From positions 1-15,179 of the forward strand of contig JAITNA010000178.1 in assembly GCA_031290715.1 (NCBI GenBank): DNA of 15,179 bases, written 5' to 3'. Positions 6,795-13,631 of this stretch are shown in pieces (position 1 is the stretch's first letter; each line of letters starts with the position of its first letter). The notes under the pieces are model-generated. The model saw only the letters and a program-made list of their open reading frames with translations, made no database searches and was not told the origin of the DNA. Made by a program: the position numbers and the translations under genes. The stretch comes from Eubacteriales Family XIII. Incertae Sedis bacterium. Lineage in GTDB: Bacteria > Bacillota > Clostridia > Peptostreptococcales > Anaerovoracaceae.

Positions 6795-9700
6795 TTAGCC
6801 CTCTGCCAACTTCTTATATGCTTCATAGCGCTCGCGCATATCCGCCGCCGCTTTTTCGTACAGCCGGCCCGCCCGGTCGGGGTAGGTGAGCTCCAGCGAC
6901 GCAAAGCGGTTTTCGGAACGCATGAATGCCGCGATATCACCCGTCGGCGGTTTTGAATCGAGCACAAACGGGTTCTTCCCCTCGGCCTTCCGCAAGGGAT
7001 TATAGCGGTACAGATGCCAATAGCCCGCTTCGACGGCCCGCTTCATCTCTTCCTGGCTGCGCCCCATGCCGATCCCCGCCCCATGCTCGATACAGGGGCA
7101 GTAGGCGATGATGAGGGACGGTCCCGCGTAGGCTTCCGCTTCCCGGATGGCCTTCAATGTCTGGTTCGGGTCACTGCCCATGGCGATTTGCGCCACGTAG
7201 ATATAGCCGTAGCTCATGGCCATCAGTCCGAGGTCCTTCTTCTTGACGTCCTTGCCCGCCGCCGCGAACTTGGCCACGGCCCCCGTCGTCGTCGCCTTGG
7301 AGGATTGGCCGCCCGTGTTGGAATAGACCTCCGTGTCCATGACAAACAAGTTGATGTCGCCGCCGGACGCGAGGACGTGATCGAGCCCGCCGAAGCCGAT
7401 GTCGTAGGCCCATCCGTCGCCGCCGAACGCCCAGAAGGATTTCTTCGTCAGATATTCCCTGTTTTCCGAAATGAACGCCGCAGCGCTTAGGGCATCGCCC
7501 GCATAGGCGCCGCCCCCGCGGATGTTTTCCGAAGCGCGCAGGAGCGCTGCGGACGCGGCGTCGGATGCTTCAAAGTCGTGCCGGTCCCGCAGATAGTTCT
7601 CCGCTTCCTCCTGAATGAAACCCGCCGCCGACAGCGCGGAAACCTTGTCCGCGAGTTCCTGACGGATCGCTTCGTGCCCCAAAAGAAAGCCGTAGGCATA
7701 CTCGGCGTTGTCCTCAAAAAGGGACATGGCCCAGGCAGGCCCGCGGCCCCGCGCGTCCGTCGTATAAGGTGTCGAGGGCGTCGAGCCGCCGTACGCGGAG
7801 GAACAGCCCGAAGCGTTGGCGATGAACATCTTGCGCCCGAAGAGCTGCGTGATGAGCTTGATATACGGCGTTTCGCCGCAGCCCGCGCAGGCACCGGAAA
7901 ATTCAAAATACGGCAGGGCAAACTGAGAGCTCTTGATGGAGCCGCTCCCCGCCGCGTCCGCTTTGACGCTCACCTTATCCGCGAGGTAGGCCCAGTTTTC
8001 CGCTTCCGCGAGTTGGCTTGCCAAAGGCTTCATCAGCAGGGCTTTCTCCTTGGCGGGGCAGACCTCGGCGCAGCTGCCGCAGCCCGTGCAATCGTAGGGG
8101 GAAACCTGAACGCGCAGCGCATAAGCCGCAAGCTCCTTGCCGGCGGCCGCGATCGTTTCAAACGAAGCCGGCGCCGCGGCCGCTTCTTCCGCATTCAGAA
8201 GCGCCGGACGGATGGCCGCGTGCGGGCAGACAAGGGCGCAGCGGTTGCACGCGATACAGCGCTCGGGCCGCCACTCGGGTACGTCTACGGCCACGCCGCG
8301 TTTTTCATATTTTGTCGTGCCGGGCGGCCATGAGCCGTCTGCGACCCCGTACTTTTTCAGGACGGAAACGGGGATACGGTCGCCTTCCTGCCGATTGACC
8401 GGAATGACGACGTCGCGGATGAAATCCGGGACGTCCGGCGCGGGTGTTTTTTCCGTGATCCGCTTCCAGGCTTCGGGGATTTCGATCCGGATCAGCTCCG
8501 AGACGCCAAGGTCCGCCGCGGCGCAGTTTTTCTCCACGATCTCGCGGCCTTTTTTCGCGTAGGTTTTGGATATGGCGGCTTTCATCGCGCCGATCGCGGT
8601 TTCGAGGGGCAGGATATCCGTCAGCTTGAAGAAAGAGGCTTGCAGGACCGTATTCGTGCGCCCGCCAAGACCGAGCCGCCCGGCGATGCCGATGGCGTCA
8701 ATGACATAGAGCTTTGCGTTTTTTTCCGCAAGCCCGCGCTTCATCTCCGGCGGCAGCACCTTGTCCAAGGCATCCGCGCTGTTCCACGCGCAGTTCAGGA
8801 GAAAGATGCCGTCCTGCTTCAAATCCGCGGGCAGATCATATCTATCTATATAGGAAGGATTGTGACAGGCCACGAGGTCGGCGGCGGCCACGAGGTAGGG
8901 CGAACGGATGGGCGCCCGCGCGACGCGCAGGTGGGACTGCGTCAGGCCGCCGGACTTCTTGGAGTCGTAGACGAAATACGCCTGTGTGTAGCAGTCCGTG
9001 TTTTCCCCGATGATCTTGACCGAGTTTTTATTGGCGCCCACCGTGCCGTCCGAGCCAAGGCCCCACAGCTTGTAGCTCCATACCGAAGGCGCGGAAACCT
9101 TGAAATCCAAGGCGGGCGGGAGCGACGTGAAGCTGACGTCGTCCTCAATGCCGATGGTGAAACCGTTTTTCGGCGCGGGCTGCGCCAGATTGTCAAAGAC
9201 GGCCGCGATCTGATCCGGTGTCGTATCCTTGGAGGAAAGGCCGTAGCGGCCGCCGACCACCTTGATGCCGATCTCTTTGTCCTTGAATACCGTACAGATA
9301 TCCTGATACAGCGGCTCGCCGAAGGAGCCGGGCTCTTTCGTGCGGTCGAGCGCCGCCACGCGGCGCACGGTCTTTGGGATGGCCGCGAGAAAATGCTCCG
9401 CCGAAAAGGGCCGGTAGAGGTGTACATTGATCATCCCGACCTTGCGGCCCGCCGCCGTGAGCCCGTCGACGACTTCCTTGACCGTTTCGCTGACGGAGCA
9501 CATGGAAACAACGATCTCCTCGGCGTCCTCGGCGCCGTAGTATTCAAAGAGCGCATAACGGCGGCCCGTCAGTTTCCCGATTTCGTCCATATAGGCTTCC
9601 ACCACGGCCGGAAGCGCCGCGTAGTATTCGCCGCCCGCCTCCCGCGTCTGGAAGAAAATGTCCGGGTTGACCGTCGTGCCGCGCGTCACGGGATGCTCCG

Positions 9701-10322
9701 GGTTCAGGGACCTGCGCCGGAAGGCTTTCAGCCGCTCCGTGTCCACAAGGCCGCGCAGGTCCTCGCAGTCGAGTACCTCGATCTTTTGCAATTCATGGGA
9801 GGTCCGAAATCCGTCGAAATAGTGCAGGAACGGCACACTGCCGCGGATCGCCGACAAGTGCGCGACCGCCCCCATATCCATGACCTCCTGCGGCGAAGCG
9901 GCGGCCAAGAGCGCAAAGCCCGTCATGCGGCAGCTCATGACATCGGAGTGATCCCCGAAGATCGACAGCGCGTGCGCCGACAAGGTCCGCGCCGACACAT
10001 GAAAAACGCCGGGCAGAAATTCTCCGGCGATTTTGTACATATTCGGAATCATCAGCAGCAGCCCCTGCGAAGCCGTGTAGGTCGTCGTCAGCGCGCCCGC
10101 CTGGAGCGAGCCGTGCACCGTCCCCGCGGCGCCGCCCTCCGACTGCATTTCCGCGACTTTGACCGGCCGGCCGAAGAGATTTTTCCTGCCCGCGGCCGCC
10201 CATTCGTCTACCAATTCCGCCATCGGCGACGACGGCGTAATGGGGAAAATGCCGGCCACCTCCGTAAACGCGTAGGAAATATATGCCGCCGCTGTATTGC
10301 CATCCATCACATCTTTTTTCAA
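6795..10322 (-). CDS. nifJ: Pyruvate:ferredoxin (flavodoxin) oxidoreductase, single-chain
   Basis: The enzyme oxidatively decarboxylates pyruvate with CoA to acetyl-CoA, CO2 and reduced ferredoxin, using thiamine diphosphate and three [4Fe-4S] clusters in the cytoplasm. The 1175 residues are the full length of the homodimeric family. Visible landmarks are pyruvate-contact T29 in PITPSSP, E62 in MQSEGG (thiamine activation), R112 in HVSARTLSAHALSIFGDHSDV, ferredoxin-type clusters at C689/C692/C695/C699 and C745/C748/C751/C755, the proximal-cluster cysteines C812, C815 and C840, and the thiamine site GDGWAYDIGFGG (from 968) with DTEVYSNTGGQ. The TTG at 10322 follows GGGGAT at good spacing and gives the expected N-terminus before MDGNTAAAYISYAF; a GTG at 10310 and an ATG at 10307 are alternatives. 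It is transcribed from a sigma-54 promoter at 10402-10417, divergent from its probable activator. The pyruvate-site residues favour pyruvate, though related 2-oxo acids are possible. Confidence 0.96.
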   Translation of the reverse strand: MKKDVMDGNTAAAYISYAFTEVAGIFPITPSSPMAELVDEWAAAGRKNLFGRPVKVAEMQSEGGAAGTVHGSLQAGALTTTYTASQGLLLMIPNMYKIAGEFLPGVFHVSARTLSAHALSIFGDHSDVMSCRMTGFALLAAASPQEVMDMGAVAHLSAIRGSVPFLHYFDGFRTSHELQKIEVLDCEDLRGLVDTERLKAFRRRSLNPEHPVTRGTTVNPDIFFQTREAGGEYYAALPAVVEAYMDEIGKLTGRRYALFEYYGAEDAEEIVVSMCSVSETVKEVVDGLTAAGRKVGMINVHLYRPFSAEHFLAAIPKTVRRVAALDRTKEPGSFGEPLYQDICTVFKDKEIGIKVVGGRYGLSSKDTTPDQIAAVFDNLAQPAPKNGFTIGIEDDVSFTSLPPALDFKVSAPSVWSYKLWGLGSDGTVGANKNSVKIIGENTDCYTQAYFVYDSKKSGGLTQSHLRVARAPIRSPYLVAAADLVACHNPSYIDRYDLPADLKQDGIFLLNCAWNSADALDKVLPPEMKRGLAEKNAKLYVIDAIGIAGRLGLGGRTNTVLQASFFKLTDILPLETAIGAMKAAISKTYAKKGREIVEKNCAAADLGVSELIRIEIPEAWKRITEKTPAPDVPDFIRDVVIPVNRQEGDRIPVSVLKKYGVADGSWPPGTTKYEKRGVAVDVPEWRPERCIACNRCALVCPHAAIRPALLNAEEAAAAPASFETIAAAGKELAAYALRVQVSPYDCTGCGSCAEVCPAKEKALLMKPLASQLAEAENWAYLADKVSVKADAAGSGSIKSSQFALPYFEFSGACAGCGETPYIKLITQLFGRKMFIANASGCSSAYGGSTPSTPYTTDARGRGPAWAMSLFEDNAEYAYGFLLGHEAIRQELADKVSALSAAGFIQEEAENYLRDRHDFEASDAASAALLRASENIRGGGAYAGDALSAAAFISENREYLTKKSFWAFGGDGWAYDIGFGGLDHVLASGGDINLFVMDTEVYSNTGGQSSKATTTGAVAKFAAAGKDVKKKDLGLMAMSYGYIYVAQIAMGSDPNQTLKAIREAEAYAGPSLIIAYCPCIEHGAGIGMGRSQEEMKRAVEAGYWHLYRYNPLRKAEGKNPFVLDSKPPTGDIAAFMRSENRFASLELTYPDRAGRLYEKAAADMRERYEAYKKLAEG

Positions 10323-10401
10323 ATCCGTATCCCCGTCTTACGCAAAGCCATTCAAAAATAAAGACCGCCTTCGATCATCCGACTCACTGCACAATAATAG
10401 A

Positions 10402-10417
10402 AGCAATCCGCGTGCCA
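10402..10417 (-). promoter_or_regulatory. Sigma-54 (-24/-12) promoter of nifJ
   Basis: Read on the minus strand the site is TGGCACG-CGGA-TTGCT, matching the published sigma-54 consensus TGGCACG-N4-TTGCW at every defined position with exact spacing. It points at nifJ. The expected start of transcription is near 10391, giving a leader of roughly 69 bases before the TTG start. The gene reading the other way encodes a sigma-54 enhancer-binding protein, which independently supports the call. Confidence 0.88.
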
Positions 10418-10525
10418 AAATCCGCACATCAGCCAAAAACAGCAAAAATTTAATGCCCGCTTCTCAGCCCGCGCCCTTTCCTTTCCGTGTAATCCGCGCA
10501 ATTTCAACGTTTTTTCTAAGGGAAC

Positions 10526-10581
10526 GGGCGGCGATTTTTTGAAGTGTCCGCGCCGCCCACCCCCATCGGCGAACGGAACAC
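10526..10581. promoter_or_regulatory. Candidate upstream activating sequence (inverted repeats)
   Basis: GGGCGGCG (10526-10533) and CGCCGCCC (10551-10558) form perfect 8-base inverted arms 17 bases apart. An overlapping imperfect repeat pairs GTGTCCG-CGCCG (10544-10555) with CGGCG-AA-CGGAACAC (10567-10581). They lie about 110-165 bases upstream of the nifJ sigma-54 site, the usual range for enhancer sites bound by Fis-type helix-turn-helix dimers. High local GC makes such repeats easier to find by chance. Confidence 0.3.
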
Positions 10582-10654
10582 CGCGGCCGAGGAGAAAAAA
10601 CAGGCCCGTTTTGCTCGAAAAATGAATCAAGCGTCAAATATGAAGCAAACGGCC

Positions 10655-10684
10655 TTTACACGGCGCGCCGGCCTATGGTATAGT
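10655..10684 (+). promoter_or_regulatory. Sigma-70-type promoter of the activator gene
   Basis: TTTACA (10655-10660) and TATAGT (10679-10684) are separated by 18 bases, one mismatch each from the consensus boxes. Transcription would begin near 10691, about 40 bases before the ATG. The spacer starts with a perfect 10-base palindrome, CGGCGCGCCG (10661-10670), a possible operator. A Shine-Dalgarno, GAGGGGGG, lies at 10718-10725, four bases before the ATG. Confidence 0.65.
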
Positions 10685-10729
10685 CGAGGTAAAACAGTGC
10701 GCGGCGCGCGGGAATACGAGGGGGGCTTC

Positions 10730-12397
10730 ATGCCGGACTTATTCAAAAAAGACTATCTGCAATACGCGTTTTTCGTCAGCGCGGACGAGGAAATCCTGCC
10801 CTGCGACGAGGGGACACAGGCGTTTTTGGATACGCTGGACATTGCGGATATCCGCACGCATTTGCTGTCCATCAAGTTCTCCGCTTCCGTGACCAACTCC
10901 ACCATCATCTTGAGCGGGACCAGCTACAACTTGCGCTTGACGCCGCTCAACGATACCTTTTTCACACCCCTTCCCCATGACTTCACGCCGGAATATTTGG
11001 TCACCATGCAAAATCAAGCGCACGTTTCGTCGATCATCCGCGAGCTGCAGCGCGTGCAATTTGATCCCGAAGCCTTTCCCCGTATCTTCGACGACCTGCC
11101 CAACGGGATATTTGTCGACGACGCCGACGGAAATATCCTCTATCTGAACCGCAAGTATGAGGAATTATCCGGGATGAAATTCGAGCAAATGGTGGGTTGC
11201 AAGCTGTTGGATTTGGCGCGCGAAGGGGTGCTGCGCCCCACGATCTCGCCGACGATCCTTCTGAACAAAAATGAAATCACCGTGCTGCAGACCATCGACA
11301 AAAAGAAAAATACGGTCATCTCCGGCTTCCCCGTCTGCAACAACGAGGGGGCGCCGATTTTGATCCTTACCTGTTTGAATGAAATATCCGGCATGGACGC
11401 GCTCTTTTCCGCGCATGACATTTCCGACGCCAATCTCGACGTGCTGTTCACCGCCGGCGCGGAGAACAGCACCATCAGCGTGATTGCCGAAAGCGGCGCC
11501 ATGCGCGCCGTGCTGAACGACAGCGTTTCCATCGCCCAATATCCCGTCCCGGTCCTCATCCTCGGAGAGTCCGGCACGGGCAAAGAGATTATCGCCAACG
11601 TCATTCACGCGTCCAGCCGCTGGCGCGCCAATCCCTTCATCAAGATCAATTGCAGCGCCATCTCGCCCACGCTGCTCGAATCGGAGCTCTTCGGCTATGA
11701 AGGCGGGGCCTTTACGGGCGCCGCGGCCAAAGGCAAGCCGGGGCTTTTCGACGCGGCGCATAACGGCACGATGCTGCTCGATGAAGTCGGCGACATGCCG
11801 ATGGAGCTTCAGGCAAGAATCCTGCGCGTGCTGCAAAGCGGAGAATTTTACCGCGTCGGCGGGACGGAGCTCGTTCGCGTCAACGTGCGGATCATCGCCT
11901 CGACAAACAAGGACCTGAAAGCGCTGACAGCGGACGGCCTGTTCCGCACGGACCTGTACTTTCGGCTCAACACCATCACGATCCGCATCCCCCCTTTACG
12001 GGAGCGGAAAGACGACATCGAGCCCTTATTATTACATTATACGTATATGTGCAACAAACTCTACGGCACGAACAAGACGCTGTCGGAAACCCTGATTCGC
12101 TTTCTTTTGAACTATGCGTGGCCCGGCAACATCCGCGAATTAGAAAATATTGTAAAACGCCTGATCATCACCTGCACCGAAGAAATCCTGACCATGGACA
12201 GCTTCTACAGCAAGTACGGGGAGGAATACGTCAACCGCGCGGCCGTACACACGCCCGAAGCCCGGCGCACCCTGCGCGACTTCGTGGAAACCTATGAAAA
12301 GGCCATCATTGAAGAAACTCTGTCCTTTTCCAAAAACACGAGAGAAGCCGCGGCCCTGCTCGGGATCAGCCAGGCCACGCTTCTCCGCAAACGCTGA
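10730..12397 (+). CDS. PAS-domain sigma-54-dependent transcriptional activator (Fis family)
   Basis: A 555-residue bacterial enhancer-binding protein that should open sigma-54 promoters using ATP. Domain order: an N-terminal region of about 115 residues with no sure match (VSADEEILPCDEGTQAF followed by a SGTSYNLRLTPL strand hints at a degenerate PAS); a PAS domain at about 119-225 (DDLPNGIFVDDADGNILYLN, YEELSGM); an AAA+ domain with Walker A GESGTGKE at 279-286, the sigma-54-contacting GAFTGA loop at 326-331, Walker B GTMLLDE at 346-352 and the arginine-finger region FRTDLYFRLN; and a C-terminal Fis helix-turn-helix (NTREAAALLGISQATLLRKR). The ATG at 10730 has a strong Shine-Dalgarno; longer in-frame readings upstream run into the promoter. 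No receiver domain or adjacent histidine kinase is seen, so it probably senses a ligand through its N-terminal half. It faces nifJ and is its likely activator. The protein stops right after the recognition helix, several residues earlier than I would expect. Confidence 0.94.
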   Translation: MPDLFKKDYLQYAFFVSADEEILPCDEGTQAFLDTLDIADIRTHLLSIKFSASVTNSTIILSGTSYNLRLTPLNDTFFTPLPHDFTPEYLVTMQNQAHVSSIIRELQRVQFDPEAFPRIFDDLPNGIFVDDADGNILYLNRKYEELSGMKFEQMVGCKLLDLAREGVLRPTISPTILLNKNEITVLQTIDKKKNTVISGFPVCNNEGAPILILTCLNEISGMDALFSAHDISDANLDVLFTAGAENSTISVIAESGAMRAVLNDSVSIAQYPVPVLILGESGTGKEIIANVIHASSRWRANPFIKINCSAISPTLLESELFGYEGGAFTGAAAKGKPGLFDAAHNGTMLLDEVGDMPMELQARILRVLQSGEFYRVGGTELVRVNVRIIASTNKDLKALTADGLFRTDLYFRLNTITIRIPPLRERKDDIEPLLLHYTYMCNKLYGTNKTLSETLIRFLLNYAWPGNIRELENIVKRLIITCTEEILTMDSFYSKYGEEYVNRAAVHTPEARRTLRDFVETYEKAIIEETLSFSKNTREAAALLGISQATLLRKR

Positions 12398-12420
12398 ACG
12401 CGTTCGGTCAAGCTGCAGGC

Positions 12421-13584
12421 CTACAGGCCCTCCGACCACAATTCTTTGTAGAGCCCCATCAGGTCGTCCTTCGTCGGCACGCGGCGCGTGTTGCCCGGAC
12501 TGCCGCTTGCGAGCGCGTCGTCGGCCATCTTCGGGATCAGCCGGAAGAAATCCTCCTCGCTGACGCCAAAGGCCTGAATGGGCTTGACGTCCAAGGTCTT
12601 GAGCAAGGCAAGGGTCGCATTGACAAAAGCGTCCGCGCCCTCCTCGGGCATCATCCCGTCTTGGTATACGCCGATGCCATTCGCCAGACGGCAAAGCTGC
12701 GGCACGGCGCCCTGCTTGAGGAATTTCAGGCAGACGTTCAGCAGCATCGCGTTTGACTGGCCGTGGGCGACGTGAAAGAGCGCCCCGATGGGCCGGCTCA
12801 TGCCGTGTACAATGGTGACGGACGCGTTGCTGAAAGCGATGCCCGCCTCAAGCGCCGCCGTGGCCATCTGCTGCCGCGCCGAAAGATTGCTCCCGTCGGT
12901 ATAACAGGCTTGGATATTTTCAAAAATCTTGACCACCGCGGACTCCGCGAAGATGTCGCTCATCGGAAAGGCCTTGACCGACGTGAAGGCTTCGACGGCG
13001 TGCGTCAGCGCGTCGATGCCCGTTGCGGCCGTGACCGAAGGCGGGACGGTCAGCGTGAATACCGGATCCACCACAGCGAGCTTTGCCATGAGCTTTGCGT
13101 CGCTCAACAGCATTTTCACATCGGTGTCGGTATTTGTGATAATGGACACCTTCGTAGCTTCCGAGCCGGTGCCGGCGGTTGTGGGAATCGCCACGGTCGG
13201 CGGGCTGTCCTTTTCGATCTTCTTTCCCGCGTACTCCGTGATCCGGCCGCCGTTTGCGGCGACGACGGCGATGGCTTTCATGGAATCAAGCGGGCTGCCC
13301 CCGCCGATCCCGATGAGGAAATCGCAGCCCGATTCCTTGTAAATGACGGCGCCCGCGTCGATCATCGAATGCGTCGGCTCGCTGTTGATGCCCGGATAAA
13401 TCTCATACGCGATTCCGACCCCGTCCAATTCATCCGTGAGTTTTTTGACGTTTCCGAATTTCACCATCGCTTCGTCTGTAACGATCAGCGCCTTTTTCCC
13501 GAACGCTGTGATGTGATCCATACTCAATCGAATCGCGTTCTCCCCCGTGATGATGTTGTTCGGAATGAAAAATAAGTTTGCCAT
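12421..13584 (-). CDS. Iron-containing alcohol dehydrogenase
   Basis: A 387-residue group III alcohol dehydrogenase, interconverting an aldehyde and an alcohol with NAD(P)H. The nucleotide-binding GIGGGSPLDSMKA and TTAGTGSEAT motifs are present, and the four metal ligands are D191 and H195 (GIDALTHAVEAFTS), H260 (VHGMS) and H274 (HVAHG), with the family's spacing. Length is normal. The ATG at 13584 follows AAGGAGG by five bases. It lies 47 bases downstream of sppA on the same strand, with a perfect hairpin between them, and converges on the sigma-54 activator with only 23 bases separating the stop codons and no visible terminator there. In an amino-acid fermenter it could reduce aldehydes to alcohols as an electron sink. 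The substrate (ethanol, propanol, butanol, 1,3-propanediol or a sugar-derived aldehyde) cannot be decided from sequence. Confidence 0.93.
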   Translation of the reverse strand: MANLFFIPNNIITGENAIRLSMDHITAFGKKALIVTDEAMVKFGNVKKLTDELDGVGIAYEIYPGINSEPTHSMIDAGAVIYKESGCDFLIGIGGGSPLDSMKAIAVVAANGGRITEYAGKKIEKDSPPTVAIPTTAGTGSEATKVSIITNTDTDVKMLLSDAKLMAKLAVVDPVFTLTVPPSVTAATGIDALTHAVEAFTSVKAFPMSDIFAESAVVKIFENIQACYTDGSNLSARQQMATAALEAGIAFSNASVTIVHGMSRPIGALFHVAHGQSNAMLLNVCLKFLKQGAVPQLCRLANGIGVYQDGMMPEEGADAFVNATLALLKTLDVKPIQAFGVSEEDFFRLIPKMADDALASGSPGNTRRVPTKDDLMGLYKELWSEGL

Positions 13585-13605
13585 GATCTCCTCCTTGCCG
13601 CAACC

Positions 13606-13629
13606 ATTGTCATTCCCGCGAATGACAAT
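13606..13629. promoter_or_regulatory. Perfect inverted repeat / hairpin between sppA and the alcohol dehydrogenase
   Basis: ATTGTCATT (13606-13614) and AATGACAAT (13621-13629) are exact reverse complements around the loop CCCGCG. The repeat begins two bases after the sppA stop and ends about ten bases before the alcohol dehydrogenase Shine-Dalgarno. No T-run follows on either strand, so it is not a standard terminator. It may be an operator, an mRNA-processing or stabilising hairpin, or a copy of a dispersed intergenic repeat. Confidence 0.6.
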
Positions 13630-13631
13630 TC

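Larger units (their letters stand above)
10323..10729. other. Divergent control region between nifJ and the sigma-54 activator
   Basis: These 407 bases hold no convincing gene. They contain the sigma-54 promoter of nifJ with an untranslated leader of about 69 bases, a GC-rich inverted repeat in the middle, and the sigma-70 promoter and Shine-Dalgarno of the activator on the right. The AT-rich stretch around 10430-10520 sits between the sigma-54 site and the inverted repeat, where DNA bending or looping would be needed for activation; I see no clear IHF consensus there. Confidence 0.6.

Noticed and set aside
8640..10361. A 573-codon open frame on the plus strand opposite nifJ
   Set aside because: Same reason: low-complexity Arg/Ala/Gly composition, no recognisable motif, fully antisense to a complete nifJ.
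10352..10630. A 92-codon minus-strand frame in the nifJ/activator intergenic region
   Set aside because: It spans the sigma-54 promoter and the candidate enhancer and its translation (Gly/Arg/Phe/Cys-rich) has no family look. The promoter reading explains the region better.
10544..10729. Longer reading of the activator gene starting at 10544
   Set aside because: The extra 62 codons cover the -35/-10 promoter and the untranslated leader; the ATG at 10730 has a proper Shine-Dalgarno and fits the domain start.
13597..13611. TTGC with upstream TGAC before the alcohol dehydrogenase, considered as a sigma-54 site
   Set aside because: The -24 GG is absent and only two of six positions match, within a sequence better explained by the inverted repeat.
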